Positions 7,114 through 15,919 of a stretch of 35,848 nucleotides of DNA are shown here, one piece after another. Position 1 is the first letter of the stretch. Every line of letters begins with the position of its first letter. Below the pieces are notes generated by a model. That model was given only the letters and a program-made list of their open reading frames with translations, did no database searches and was not told the origin of the DNA. The position numbers and the translations under genes were made by a program. The DNA is from Candidatus Kuenenia stuttgartensis (GTDB taxonomy: Bacteria; Planctomycetota; Planctomycetia; Pirellulales; UBA1268). Location of the stretch: positions 1 to 35,848 of the forward strand of contig CALQRA010000019.1 of NCBI GenBank assembly GCA_943332855.1. Reading direction: 5' to 3'.

Positions 7114-9198
7114 TCAACCGGCGCCCCCCCTCACCGCGCCATGATCGGCAAGGATCGCAGCATAGACGAGCCCCGCGCACTGGCGGATGGCAGCGGGGCC
7201 GAAGCGGGCGATCGCGTCGACCCGCGCCGCCTCCCCCAGCGTCGTTCGGCATCCGGGATCATCGAGGAGTCGGGTGATCATCGTCGTCCAATCCTCCGTC
7301 GAGCGGGCCACCAGGCCGGTCTCCCCGTCGACGACGGCAGCCACGAGGGGGGCCGTGGCCGCGACGACGCTCGGCACGCCGACCAGCGCCGCGGTCGTGC
7401 AGCGGATCGGGCTCTTCGCCTCGCAGAACGGATTGTTCGTTTCCAGTGGCGCGAGGTTGATGTCGAAGCGGGCGACCTCGGCATGGAGCTCCAACAGCGA
7501 CACCGCCGGGCGGACCTCAATCCGCGCTCCATGGGGCGCGAGTTCGGGCGCGGACGCCATGTCGAAATGGCCAACGATAATCAGATCGACGTCGGACCGC
7601 TGGGCGAGCAGGTCGGCCAGCGCCGGGGCGATCGTGGCGAAGTCACGGTGGTGCGTCGGCGTGCCGCTGGCAAAGCCGATGCGGAGCCGGCCGTCGCTGG
7701 CCGAGGGCTGCGGATTCCCGCGCGCCTCATCGGCCGCGGCGAGCATTGCGGCGGAGAGCCCGTTGCGGAGAACGTAGACCCGGGGCACGACCACGGTGGC
7801 GGCCGTCGCCAGGCCCGCCGTCGTCACGACACAGGCGTCGCTCTCGGCGATCGCCCGGCGGTGGAGTGCGGCGGCGGTGAGCCATGACTGCCGGCGCTCC
7901 TCCGGCAGCTGGTCAATGAAGGCGATCTGACCGGAAGCGATCACGGCCGGATCGAAGACGAGATCGTCGATGTCGTGGACGAGCGGGATCCCGCACGCCG
8001 TGCAGCGCTTGCGCACAGCCGCGAGCGACTCGCCCCACGGGGCCCGGAAGGCCGTGACCAGATCCGCCTCCCCGACCGCTGCCGACACGCCGGCAGCGTC
8101 GAGCGGCAACCAAGAGGCTTGCCATCCCTCGGCGGCGAGGGCGGCGACGGCATGCTCGACCCGGTAGACATGCCCCGCACTCCGCGGGGCCCCCGAGAGG
8201 AAGAGGACACGACGGCGGGGCGGTTGCGGCGCGACCGTCGGCGGCAGGCCGGCGAGCTCCGCGAGAATCACGCCGGCCCAGGGATCGCGGAGCGTGGTCG
8301 CAGCGGGCCCCTGCCGGAGAGGCGCATAGGGGGTGGAAAGCCGATCGAAGGAGCGGGCGAGGGCGTCGAGCCGGCGCTGCGCCGCTGCCTGCTCGACACC
8401 GGTCCCCACAGCCTGCGCCACCTCCTCGCCGACGCTCCGGAGAGCCTCCACACCTGCCATCCTGACCGTCGCGCCGTTCGCGTCCGGGCCACGCTGCCGG
8501 TGCAGCCCCGGCGACAGGAAGGCGTCGATCGCGGTGGCCGCCTCGAACGTGATCGTCGGCAACGGCACAAGCTCGACCAGCCCACGCACGGCCGCACGCC
8601 AATCGGCGAGGAGTGACGGATAATCGATCACGGTGCGGGGCATGTCGCGCGACCGGGCCTCGGCGTCGAGGACGTAGCGCAGCCAGAGCAGGAGGCCGCG
8701 CTCCGGGGCGGCCACCGCGGCCGGCCGGAATGCCGGATCCTCGAGTCGGGCCTGGAGCGAGCGGGCCACCTCTCCGGGATCCCGCAGCGCGATGACGGCG
8801 CACGGCTCGATCCCCCCGCGGGCCAAAACGTTGCGCCACAACGGGAGGAGGCGGCAGACGCGTGGATCCTTGAGAACCAAGAGCGTCGCGTCGCCGAATG
8901 CCGCGGCGAGGAGCGTCGCCGCTTCGTCCTCGTCGGCCGCCCGCGCCGGATCGGCAAACCATGCGTCCGGCAGCGGGGCATCATCGTTCCAGCGGGTCCC
9001 GGCCGATTCGAGGAGCCGGTTGTTGAACCGGGCGATCGATCGGGATTCCCAATAGCCGCACGGATTGTCGGCCGTCTCGGGCATTGGGTCGAAGGGGAGG
9101 CTCGCGCCGAGATGACCGATGATCCTCGCCAGCGCCGAGGTGCCGCTGCGATGCATGCCGAGGACGAGGATGGCGCGGCGATGCATGCGATGCCTCAC
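7114..9198 (-). CDS. Sulfotransferase-glycosyltransferase (GT4-like) fusion protein
   Basis: This 694-residue protein has two enzymatic parts. Residues about 8-240 are a sulfotransferase: AILVLGMHRSGTSALARII is the 5'-phosphosulfate-binding loop for PAPS, and LVLKDPRVCRLLPLW with IALRDPGEVARSL supplies the 3'-phosphate-binding region. After a linker, residues about 325-690 form a GT-B glycosyltransferase, with VLFLSGAPRSAGHVYRVEHA, HDIDDLVFDP, YVLRNGL, IGFASGTPTHHRDF and the donor-site region ETNNPFCEAKSPIR. The GTG at 9196-9198 overlaps the stop of the upstream GT2 gene (GTGA), so coupled translation is likely; an ATG four codons later is the alternative. It is the last of three genes, which together probably build and sulfate a surface glycan or glycolipid (inference). 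Confidence 0.85.
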   Translation of the reverse strand: MRHRMHRRAILVLGMHRSGTSALARIIGHLGASLPFDPMPETADNPCGYWESRSIARFNNRLLESAGTRWNDDAPLPDAWFADPARAADEDEAATLLAAAFGDATLLVLKDPRVCRLLPLWRNVLARGGIEPCAVIALRDPGEVARSLQARLEDPAFRPAAVAAPERGLLLWLRYVLDAEARSRDMPRTVIDYPSLLADWRAAVRGLVELVPLPTITFEAATAIDAFLSPGLHRQRGPDANGATVRMAGVEALRSVGEEVAQAVGTGVEQAAAQRRLDALARSFDRLSTPYAPLRQGPAATTLRDPWAGVILAELAGLPPTVAPQPPRRRVLFLSGAPRSAGHVYRVEHAVAALAAEGWQASWLPLDAAGVSAAVGEADLVTAFRAPWGESLAAVRKRCTACGIPLVHDIDDLVFDPAVIASGQIAFIDQLPEERRQSWLTAAALHRRAIAESDACVVTTAGLATAATVVVPRVYVLRNGLSAAMLAAADEARGNPQPSASDGRLRIGFASGTPTHHRDFATIAPALADLLAQRSDVDLIIVGHFDMASAPELAPHGARIEVRPAVSLLELHAEVARFDINLAPLETNNPFCEAKSPIRCTTAALVGVPSVVAATAPLVAAVVDGETGLVARSTEDWTTMITRLLDDPGCRTTLGEAARVDAIARFGPAAIRQCAGLVYAAILADHGAVRGGAG

Positions 9199-10115
9199 GC
9201 GCCGCTGGCTGCGCGGGCCTCGGCGATCGACCGCTCGAGGAACGGCAGCGCCTGCGGCGGCATCGCGCCGAGGAGCAGCGGCAGCGCCGTCGGCGGGGTG
9301 AGCGGCTCGCCCCGCAGCCGCACGTATTCCTCGTGGAAGATCGGGAAGGGATGGAGGGCCGCGGGGACGTTGGTCGCCACGCCGCCATGGAACTGATGAA
9401 ACGTCCCCTCGCCGAGCAGATGGACGACCGGTCCGGCGGCGTCGCAGGCCCGGCGATGGAAGTCGAGGTTCACCAGTCCGCCGCCGGCGGTCTGAAAGCC
9501 TTCATCGAAGCCCCCGAGCCGATCGAACGTCTCCCGGCGGACCGCCACGCCGTTGCTCTCGGAGAGGGGAAGGAACCATCCCCGCCGACTCGAGCCGGCG
9601 AAGGCGGCAATCCGGAATAGTTCATAGCCATCAGCCCGCCAATCAACTGATTCGAGGAGCCGGTCCTCGACTGCCTGATCGTAGCCTTCGAGCATCGATT
9701 CGTTCTGGATCTTGGGGCCGAGGTGCCAGGCGAGCGTGGCGACGAGCGGGTCATCCCAGGCCCGGAAGGCATCGAGCGTGAATCGCACCACGCCGGGGGT
9801 CAGCATCCGGGCGCCATCGATGCAGACCATCACCGCCGCGCCGGTCGAGTGGCGGACTGCCTCGTTGATCGCCGCGCAGGGGGAAGGCGAAGGGGGTGTG
9901 CGGAGGAGCGTGAAGCGCGGGCCTCTGGCGTCAAAAAACGCCGCGCCGAGCGCCGCGTCGATCGGCAGCGCCGATCCGGCATCGACGGCGATCACCTCGT
10001 ACGCGCTGGGATCGACGCCGCGCTGATACGCCCCCGAGAGGGTGAAGAGCGTCCGCGGGGCCTCGCGGGCCATGTCCCGGAAGACCACGATCACCGACAG
10101 CCCGGGGCGCGTCAT
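9195..10115 (-). CDS. Family 2 glycosyltransferase
   Basis: This 306-residue protein has a GT-A fold of the GT2 type: LSVIVVFRDMAREAPRTLFTL at the start, YEVIAVDAGS, and VMVCIDGARMLTPG in the place of the metal-binding DxD region (here D-G-A, so the second acid is not obvious). An acceptor-domain stretch RRETFDRLGGFDEGFQTAGGGLVNLDFHRRA carries the usual G-G-F-D/E pattern. The ATG at 10113-10115 overlaps the stop of the upstream sulfotransferase gene (ATGA); its own stop overlaps the GTG of the fusion gene. The family is clear, the donor and acceptor are unknown. The product would act in the cytoplasm on a surface polymer precursor. Confidence 0.85.
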   Translation of the reverse strand: MTRPGLSVIVVFRDMAREAPRTLFTLSGAYQRGVDPSAYEVIAVDAGSALPIDAALGAAFFDARGPRFTLLRTPPSPSPCAAINEAVRHSTGAAVMVCIDGARMLTPGVVRFTLDAFRAWDDPLVATLAWHLGPKIQNESMLEGYDQAVEDRLLESVDWRADGYELFRIAAFAGSSRRGWFLPLSESNGVAVRRETFDRLGGFDEGFQTAGGGLVNLDFHRRACDAAGPVVHLLGEGTFHQFHGGVATNVPAALHPFPIFHEEYVRLRGEPLTPPTALPLLLGAMPPQALPFLERSIAEARAASGA

Positions 10116-11032
10116 TCGCCCGCGGCTCCGGAGGCTTGCCGTGAGGACGGGGGGGCCGGTGGAGGCGCCGCCGCCCCCCCTTCGGCGAGCCATTGGTCGA
10201 CCGCCATCGCCCCGTTGGCCCCGATCCGGATCTCGAAACGCGGCTGCGGCCGGTGGGCGGCGGGGGTGCCGAACCCGTCCACCCAGCGCTTTAGGTCGCG
10301 CCCCAGGAGCTTGGCGATCCGGGCCACCTCGGGGGCATACATCTCCTTGAGCACCGGCACGAGCGTAGGCCGCGGGGGGAGATCCTGCTGCTGTTTGAGG
10401 GCCTGATCGGCCGTGAGCAACGGCACGACGCGCTCGGCAAGCTCGGCGGCCGTGAGCCCAGCGAAGCCGTTGGCATCGATGGCGAGGTGGTCAGCCAGGG
10501 CCTCGAGCGTGCCGACCGGACAGGCTTCGATGTCGTCGCGGATGAGCGGAAGGAGCTGCTCTTCGGGAAAGACGGCAAGCCAGCGCTCCATGATCGCCGA
10601 GTAGTCACCGGCGCGGCGCGAGGCGGCCGACTGGAAGTGGTCGATGAACCATCGATCCGACACCTCCGCCTCCAGCAGCTGCGCCCGCACCAGCGCCATC
10701 AGCGCCGCCGACCAGGCCCGTTCGAGCGGGTTGCGGAAGGTGATGAACAGTCGGATGTTGGGGCAGGCGGCCTGGAGCGCGCGGATCGATTCCGACGGGA
10801 GCGAGGCATAGGCGGGGGTGATCTCCCCGGAGCGGATCGGCTGACCGGCGGCATTGGTCCGCGCTGGGGGCTCGAGGAGCTTGAGCCACTGGTCGACGAA
10901 CCGGGCATCGGCCCTGTCCCAGAAGTGGACCTCCTTCCCGGCGGGGAAGGCGATCTGCGGGTGGCGGGAGAGCTGGTGGAAGAGCCAGGTCGTCCCCCCC
11001 TTCTGGACTCCGATTCCGAGGAAGTCGACCAT
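10112..11032 (-). CDS. Sulfotransferase (PAPS-dependent)
   Basis: This 306-residue protein has the sulfotransferase start DFLGIGVQKGGTTWLFHQLSRHP, in which the KxGTT motif binds the 5'-phosphosulfate of PAPS. KEVHFWDR and then IRLFITFRNPLERAWSA follow, the latter being the 3'-phosphate-binding RNPxxRAxS motif. The C-terminus is proline- and alanine-rich. It resembles the heparan-sulfate or chondroitin type of carbohydrate sulfotransferase more than the one in the fusion gene. The ATG at 11030-11032 has no clear ribosome-binding sequence. It heads the three-gene overlapping operon and is transcribed away from the two plus-strand membrane genes across a 196-bp spacer. Confidence 0.88.
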   Translation of the reverse strand: MVDFLGIGVQKGGTTWLFHQLSRHPQIAFPAGKEVHFWDRADARFVDQWLKLLEPPARTNAAGQPIRSGEITPAYASLPSESIRALQAACPNIRLFITFRNPLERAWSAALMALVRAQLLEAEVSDRWFIDHFQSAASRRAGDYSAIMERWLAVFPEEQLLPLIRDDIEACPVGTLEALADHLAIDANGFAGLTAAELAERVVPLLTADQALKQQQDLPPRPTLVPVLKEMYAPEVARIAKLLGRDLKRWVDGFGTPAAHRPQPRFEIRIGANGAMAVDQWLAEGGAAAPPPAPPSSRQASGAAGE

Positions 11033-11228
11033 CGGTTTGAATCCTGGGGCGGGCGACCGCGGAGGTGGAGGTTCGACGGATTTCCGGGCGGATGGCCGCC
11101 CCGACTCGGTAGATTCGGGCGCGTCGGCCTCTCCGTCAAGGAGAACCCCCCGCAGACCGTTACAGCGGCGGTCTTCTCACGGTTTCATGGGGAAGTGTCC
11201 TGATCGTACCCCCAGCGAAGTCAACGCC

Positions 11229-11708
11229 ATGCCCCCGCTCCCGGTCACCGCGACGCCCCCGTGGATGAGGTCATGCCTCATCGCCGCCGGCATCTACAAT
11301 CTTCTCTGGGGTGCCCTCACCGTGCTCCGGCCGATGTGGCTCTTCGACCTGGCCTCCATCGATCCTCCCAACTACCCGTTCATCTGGCAGTGTGTCGGCA
11401 TGATCGTCGGCGTGTACGGCGTCGGCTATCTCGCCGCCGCCACCGATCCGGTGCGGCACTGGCCGATCGTTCTCGTCGGCTTTCTCGGCAAGATCTTCGG
11501 ACCGATCGGCTACCTCGACGGCGTTCTCCGTGGGGAGGTGCCGGCCGGATTCGGCCTCACGATCCCCACGAACGATCTCGTCTGGTGGATTCCCTTCGCG
11601 CTCATGCTGGCGCATGCCTGGCGGTGTCATCACGGCGAGTCTGCCTCTGGGACAAGGCCTGGATCCCCGGGAACGATCGGTTCACCCTCCGAAGCCGTGG
11701 CACGATGA
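11229..11708 (+). CDS. Small polytopic membrane protein
   Basis: This 159-residue protein has about four membrane segments: around residues 14-32 (SCLIAAGIYNLLWGALTVL), 50-70 (FIWQCVGMIVGVYGVGYLA), 80-97 (WPIVLVGFLGKIFGPIGYL) and 115-132 (DLVWWIPFALMLAHAWR). The tail is Ser/Gly-rich. I chose the ATG at 11229 as the first start before the hydrophobic region; the ribosome-binding site is weak, and the frame is open further upstream without support. It shares four bases (ATGA) with the next gene, so the two are coupled. No characterised family is recognised with confidence. Confidence 0.75.
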   Translation: MPPLPVTATPPWMRSCLIAAGIYNLLWGALTVLRPMWLFDLASIDPPNYPFIWQCVGMIVGVYGVGYLAAATDPVRHWPIVLVGFLGKIFGPIGYLDGVLRGEVPAGFGLTIPTNDLVWWIPFALMLAHAWRCHHGESASGTRPGSPGTIGSPSEAVAR

Positions 11709-12193
11709 CCACGCTGTGGATCCTGATCGCTCAGATCATGGCGAGCACGGCCATGGCGGCGATCGCCTGGTTCGTCGAGATCGTTCACTATCCGCTCTTC
11801 GCCTTCCTGCAGTCGGGCAGCAGCAAGACACCGGAGGTTGCCGGCATGTCCCGTGCTGAGGCGCGGGACTACCACACCGAGAATCTTCGGCGCACCCGCC
11901 CCATCGTCCTGATTCCGATGGTCGTCGAGGCTGCATCGGCGGCGTGGCTGGCGTTTTTTCCCCCGGCCGCCGTCGGCCGTGGCGCGGCGATTTTCGGTCT
12001 TTCCCTGGTAGCCATCGTCGTCCTCTCGACGGCGCTGGTGCAGGTGCCCCTTCACGAGTCACTGCGCCGCGGAGACGCTCCCGCAGACACCGTCGACCGA
12101 CTGGTGCGCTCCACCCGGATCCGCACCGCCGCTTGGACGGCGCGGGCGGCGCTGGCGGCCTGGATGCTCCATGCGTTGGCCGTCGCGGGATGA
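11705..12193 (+). CDS. Small polytopic membrane protein
   Basis: This 162-residue protein has four likely membrane helices: residues about 3-28 (LWILIAQIMASTAMAAIAWFVE), 66-85, 88-110 and 140-160. Between them lies a cytoplasmic or periplasmic stretch with SRAEARDYHTENLRRTRPIVL and, later, VPLHESLRRGD. The layout (four helices, about 160 residues, a conserved H-x-x-x-x-R/K-G-like turn) is reminiscent of DUF1772-type proteins, but I cannot claim membership. The ATG at 11705 overlaps the previous stop (ATGA). It is the last host gene before the integrated element, 43 bp from the left repeat. Confidence 0.75.
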   Translation: MTTLWILIAQIMASTAMAAIAWFVEIVHYPLFAFLQSGSSKTPEVAGMSRAEARDYHTENLRRTRPIVLIPMVVEAASAAWLAFFPPAAVGRGAAIFGLSLVAIVVLSTALVQVPLHESLRRGDAPADTVDRLVRSTRIRTAAWTARAALAAWMLHALAVAG

Positions 12194-12213
12194 ACCGAAG
12201 GCAAGCGGGGGGG

Positions 12214-12233
12214 GTTGGATCGAGCCATCCAAC
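12214..12233 (+). terminator. Possible weak terminator hairpin
   Basis: A 7-bp perfect inverted repeat (12214-12220 with 12227-12233, six-base loop) lies 20 bp past the stop of the membrane gene and immediately before the left repeat. It has no T-run, so termination is uncertain. Confidence 0.35.
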
Positions 12234-12235
12234 GC

Positions 12236-12360
12236 CCGGTCGGGGCGACTGCGTCGTCGTCGACGCAACCGCCGCCCCTGGCACGACATCCGGCGGAAAA
12301 GCCGGGAAAACAGAAGGGTGGCTAACGGGACTCGAACCCGCGACCCCTAGAATCACAATC
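12236..12360. repeat. Left copy of 125-bp direct repeat (attL side)
   Basis: These 125 bp match 21952-22076 with three differences (12259, 12300, 12306). The last 44 bases (12317-12360) are the displaced 3' part of a tRNA-His gene, from the anticodon stem to the discriminator base. Identity stops exactly at 12360, where the intact tRNA copy continues into its 5' half. The 80 bp outside the tRNA part keep the same reading frame as the integrase C-terminus on the right; two differences are synonymous and one is Val/Ile. Confidence 0.93.
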
Positions 12361-12633
12361 GGCGGGAACGTAGTTCTAAGTGCAGCGGGGGCACGACTTA
12401 CGTCGTCGACGCCTGACGCTTGTGCCGCTGCTTGTGCCAAGTCGCCCGCCGACGCCCCCGTCGTGCCCGCCGCCGGCTCCCCCGACCGGCTCGACATCGT
12501 CGCCCGGGCGGTCGCCCTCGTCGCGGCGATGCCGCTGTCGGATGCCGACCGTGCCGGCGTGCTCGACCGTGTGCTCGCCGGCAACGCCGACCCCGCCGCC
12601 GCTGCCGCATTGAAAGTGCGGAATACCTCCTAG
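12361..12633 (+). CDS. Left-end ORF: predicted C-terminal extension of the integrase in the excised circle
   Basis: This 90-codon open stretch ends in TAG at 12631-12633 and has strong GC-rich third positions from about 12463 on. The peptide includes DRLDIVARAVALVAAMPLS and ADRAGVLDRVLAGN, two plausible amphipathic helices. It has no ATG before 12530 and only a GTG at 12463, with no ribosome-binding site. The frame is continuous leftward through the repeat. On a circular element, 22076 would join 12361, and codon 591 of the integrase would be followed in frame by these 90 codons. I therefore read it as the tail of the integrase in the excised form. A short stand-alone protein from 12463 or 12530 is the alternative. 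Confidence 0.55.
   Translation, partial: GGNVVLSAAGARLTSSTPDACAAACAKSPADAPVVPAAGSPDRLDIVARAVALVAAMPLSDADRAGVLDRVLAGNADPAAAAALKVRNTS
12418..12438 (+). repeat. 21-bp motif shared with the integrase gene (left copy)
   Basis: The 21 bases are identical to 21883-21903 near the 3' end of the integrase gene. Each copy holds CTTGTGC twice, 10 bases apart. Left and right copies lie in different reading frames relative to the flanking coding sequence, so protein conservation does not explain the match. One possibility is a pair of arm-type integrase-binding sites. Confidence 0.5.
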
Positions 12634-12748
12634 GGGGGGAATGAATAGCTGCGTCGACCGGTCTTTTTAGACCGTGTGTAGAGCAGTTGGGGTGATACCC
12701 CCAGTTTCCGCAAGCCTTTTGCCGCCGCCACCAGAGGAGATCGCCAAG

Positions 12749-13177
12749 ATGGGCATCCGAGGACCCCTTCCAAGAGCAGCCACTTTGCCAGCCCCGACAC
12801 CCACGGAGCCGCTGCCGCCGCCGGAGTGGCTTCCGGATGGTGCCGTGGTGGTCTGGACCGAGATCGAACCACGGCTGCGGCTGGTGGGGCGGACCGGGCC
12901 GGAGTGGCGCGAGATTCTGGCAAACTTCGCGTGCTGCGCTGCGGAGTTGCGCCGCGCCGCCGTTGCACTCGACAACGAGCCGTTGACTCGCGACGGCCCC
13001 CACGGGCCGGTCCCCCATCCGCTTGTCGGCGTCGTCGTGAAACTGCGGGGCACGCTGGCGACGCTCGGCGGGAAACTCGGGATCGACGCGCGGGCAGGCG
13101 GAGCCGCCGCAATGCCTCCGCCGGCCGATCAGCCGCTTTCCAAGCTGGAGGAATGGCGTCGCCGTCATCCCGCCTGA
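12749..13177 (+). CDS. Phage terminase small subunit, P27-like
   Basis: This 142-residue protein starts at ATG 12749 with AGAGGAGA nine bases upstream; a longer frame from 12674 lacks such a signal. It begins MGIRGPLPR, matching the typical MGxRGPxP start of P27-type small terminases. A proline-rich linker, PEWLPDGAVVVWTEIEPRL, helices with ACCAAELRRAAVAL, and a C-terminal part with HPLVGVVVKLRGTLATLGGKLGID follow, all in the P27 order. Small terminases recognise phage DNA and hand it to the large subunit for packaging. No large subunit exists in this element, so the protein may redirect a helper phage's packaging machine, as in PICI satellites (inference). The family call is by pattern, not alignment. 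Confidence 0.72.
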   Translation: MGIRGPLPRAATLPAPTPTEPLPPPEWLPDGAVVVWTEIEPRLRLVGRTGPEWREILANFACCAAELRRAAVALDNEPLTRDGPHGPVPHPLVGVVVKLRGTLATLGGKLGIDARAGGAAAMPPPADQPLSKLEEWRRRHPA

Positions 13178-13463
13178 CGGGTCGGACCGGCCCCGCCGGT
13201 GCGCCAGGGGCTTCCGTCGCTGTCGCCCCGCCGAAACGGGGAAAAACGCGATGCCAGCCACGGGGGGGAGCCGAGGGGGCCAATCACGTTCCTCGATAGC
13301 GGGGAGCGACCAGCCCGCACGATCACTACGTCATCCTTCCAGGCCGATGCCGTAGCAGATGCCGAGCAAGGGCGGTTAGGCTAATCGAAGCTCAATGCTC
13401 CAGCGGGCCGCCGCTGCGAAGGGGGAGCCATTCGGCGGACCACTCAGGAGGATATCTAAGGCC

Positions 13464-14756
13464 ATGGCCAAGAAGGCATCCAGCAGGTCGCTCGGACGTT
13501 CCAGCCGGTCGACGGACGGGCCAACGAACCTGGAAACCACACCGATGAATCGTAGCTTGGGCGCCGCCAAGGCGGGCAAGCAGGATGAGTTCTATACCCA
13601 GTACGTCGACATCCAAAAAGAAGTCGAGGCCTACCTTGAGTTCGACTCCAACTCATTCCGCGGCAAGGTCGTCTACTGTAATTGCGACGACCCTTTCGAG
13701 AGTGATTTTTTTAGGTACTTCGCTGCCAACTTCAACAAGCTTGGTCTCAAGAAGCTCGTCTCAACCAGTTACGATGGCTCCCCTATAGCGGGACAGGGCA
13801 CCTTGTTCCCAGAATACAACGAGGGGAATGGCAATCGCATTAAGCCCAAGGCCCTTGCCGTTATCCTCGAGCACGTGAGAGATGAGGACGGCGACGGCGC
13901 TGCGAATATCACGGACGTGAAGCTTTTTCTAAATCGCAACAAAGCAGCCCGCATCGCGTTGAAGGCAGAGACATATCCCGGCGGCGACTTCCGCAGCCTT
14001 GAGTGCCTAGCACTCCTGAAAGAGGCGGACATCGTTGTAACCAACCCGCCTTTTTCACTGTTCAAGGAGTACGTCGCCCAGCTAGTGGAGCACGAGAAGA
14101 AGTTCCTGGTCATCGGAAACCTTCAAGCGATCACTTATTTAGAAATCTTTCCGCTCATCAAGGAGAACAAGTTGTGGCTGGGCCCCACAATCACGAGCGG
14201 CGATCGTGAGTTCCGAGTTCCAGACCACTACCCGCTAAACGCAGCCGGCTGCCGCATCGACGAGAAAGGAATCAAGTACATTCGAGTGAAGGGCGTACGC
14301 TGGTACACAAACCTTGACCATGGCCGCCGCCACCAGCGGCTGGAATGCATGACCATGGCGGATAATTTGCGATTCAGCAAGCACAAGGAGATCAGGGGCA
14401 AGGCCGAGTACGAAAGGTACGTTAACTTCGACGCAATCGAAGTACCGTTCAGCGACGCGATTCCCAGCGACTATGACGGCATCATGGGCGTACCCGTGTC
14501 CTTCCTAGACAAGTACAACCCGGACCAATTCGAGATCGTCGGAAACAGCGATGACGGAGCCATGATGGGTGAGATCGGTGTTCGCACTCTCGGCCGGGAC
14601 TTTATCAGCGCATATCGCGCCCGAGGAGGCACTGGTCACTACAGCCAGGGCATGCGGATGCTCGGCCTGCTTGAACCTCAGCCGCGGGTCATCTTCAAAC
14701 GGATTCTAATACGTAAGCGCGGCCGCGTCCGATCCGCACGAGGAAAAAAGAAGTGA
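13464..14756 (+). CDS. EcoRI-family adenine-specific DNA methyltransferase
   Basis: This 430-residue protein closely resembles M.EcoRI, which methylates an adenine of GAATTC. Shared blocks are [10 protein letters not shown] (about residue 38), [10 protein letters not shown] (Cys72-Pro77), [18 protein letters not shown], the catalytic [12 protein letters not shown] (Asn194-Pro-Pro-Phe), [35 protein letters not shown] and [13 protein letters not shown]. It is longer than the roughly 326-residue M.EcoRI: it has a basic 27-residue N-terminal tail and an insert with [18 protein letters not shown] before the NPPF region. The ATG at 13464 follows AGGAGG (13446-13451); an upstream ATG at 13395 has no ribosome-binding site. 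The stop overlaps the start of the nuclease gene. Base composition is more AT-rich than the flanking genes, suggesting separate acquisition. Target specificity is not proven. Confidence 0.9.
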   Translation: MAKKASSRSLGRSSRSTDGPTNLETTPMNRSLGAAKAGKQDEFYTQYVDIQKEVEAYLEFDSNSFRGKVVYCNCDDPFESDFFRYFAANFNKLGLKKLVSTSYDGSPIAGQGTLFPEYNEGNGNRIKPKALAVILEHVRDEDGDGAANITDVKLFLNRNKAARIALKAETYPGGDFRSLECLALLKEADIVVTNPPFSLFKEYVAQLVEHEKKFLVIGNLQAITYLEIFPLIKENKLWLGPTITSGDREFRVPDHYPLNAAGCRIDEKGIKYIRVKGVRWYTNLDHGRRHQRLECMTMADNLRFSKHKEIRGKAEYERYVNFDAIEVPFSDAIPSDYDGIMGVPVSFLDKYNPDQFEIVGNSDDGAMMGEIGVRTLGRDFISAYRARGGTGHYSQGMRMLGLLEPQPRVIFKRILIRKRGRVRSARGKKK

Positions 14757-15919
14757 AAACCACACTAATATCTAATATCACTATCGCTGAGATTTGTGAC
14801 GGTTTTGTATACAACGAATTGGAGGGGAAGGGGCTCTACGGACTGGGCGGACAGCTCACGATTCAGCCGGAGTACCAACGCAACTACATTTATGCCGACG
14901 GCGGGGGCGAGAAAGAGGCCGATGTCATCCATTCAATTCTCAAGAAATATCCGCTCGGATTAATCTACTTTAACAAAATCAACAAGGACCAATTTGAGGT
15001 GCTAGATGGCCAGCAGCGTATTACTAGTATCGGTCGGTTTGTTACGAACAAGTTTGCGATTACGGACGATGGCAATCCAAAGAACTTCGACAGCCTGCCG
15101 ACCGATCAACAAGACAGAATTCTCAATTCGCGACTGCTGATCTATGAGTGCGAGGGCACGGAGACTGAAATCAAGGAGTGGTTTGAGACGATCAACATCA
15201 AAGGCGTGCCGCTCAATGCACAGGAGCTTTTAAACGCCATATACTCTGGCCCCTTCGTGACACTTGCGAAGGCTGAGTTCAGCAATGGCCAAAATGCGAA
15301 CATTCAGAAGTGGAGCGCTTACGTCAGGGGGAGCGCGAACCGACAGGAATTCCTAGAAAGAGCGCTCGACTGGGTTGGCAAGGGAGATATCGGCGCATAC
15401 ATGAGTGCTCATCGCAATGAAAGAAATATCATAGAACTGAAGACTTATTTCAATAGTGTGATCGACTGGGCGTCATCCGTGTTTGTTGACGTTCTCCCGG
15501 AAATGAAGGGATTGGAATGGGGAAGGCTTTATGAGAAATATCATGGCACTTCCTACAGCCCAAAGAAGATGGCGGCCGCCTTGGAGAGACTTACCTCGGA
15601 CGATTGCATCACCAACCGTAAAGGCATCTTCGAGTACCTCTTAGGCGGTTCGACCGAGAAAAAGCTTCTGCACGTCCGAGTTTTCGACGTGAAAACCAAG
15701 CGAGTGGCCTACAACAAGCAGACGACCGAAGCGCAGGGTAAGGGCGAATCCAACTGCCCTTTGTGTGCCGTCGGCGGAAACGTGAACAAAGCCCGCATCT
15801 ACAAGCCCGACGAGATGGACGCCGACCACGTTTCCGCATGGAGCAAGGGCGGCGAAAGTTCGGCCAAAAACTGCCAGATGCTCTGCATCACTCACAATCG
15901 GGCAAAAGGCAATCGATAG
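14753..15919 (+). CDS. DUF262-HNH endonuclease, probable restriction partner
   Basis: This 388-residue protein starts at GTG 14753, which overlaps the methylase stop (GTGA), after AGGAAAAAAG. The N-terminal DUF262 (ParB/sulfiredoxin-like, GmrS-type) domain has [26 protein letters not shown] and the diagnostic DGQQRITS (Asp85-Gly-Gln-Gln-Arg), a motif linked in GmrSD and SspE to nucleotide binding. A helical middle follows. The C-terminal about 60 residues form an HNH nuclease: [16 protein letters not shown] (His359), NCQMLC (Asn373) and THNRAKGNR (His381, Asn382), with four cysteines probably holding zinc. Coupling to an EcoRI-like methylase suggests a restriction-modification pair in which the nuclease spares methylated DNA. 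It could instead be a modification-dependent enzyme. It is the most AT-rich gene in the window. Confidence 0.85.
   Translation: MKTTLISNITIAEICDGFVYNELEGKGLYGLGGQLTIQPEYQRNYIYADGGGEKEADVIHSILKKYPLGLIYFNKINKDQFEVLDGQQRITSIGRFVTNKFAITDDGNPKNFDSLPTDQQDRILNSRLLIYECEGTETEIKEWFETINIKGVPLNAQELLNAIYSGPFVTLAKAEFSNGQNANIQKWSAYVRGSANRQEFLERALDWVGKGDIGAYMSAHRNERNIIELKTYFNSVIDWASSVFVDVLPEMKGLEWGRLYEKYHGTSYSPKKMAAALERLTSDDCITNRKGIFEYLLGGSTEKKLLHVRVFDVKTKRVAYNKQTTEAQGKGESNCPLCAVGGNVNKARIYKPDEMDADHVSAWSKGGESSAKNCQMLCITHNRAKGNR

Noticed and set aside
12659..12674. 6-bp stem hairpin with a four-T loop after the left-end ORF
   Set aside because: The Ts lie in the loop, not after the stem, so it is not a terminator; it is short enough for chance.
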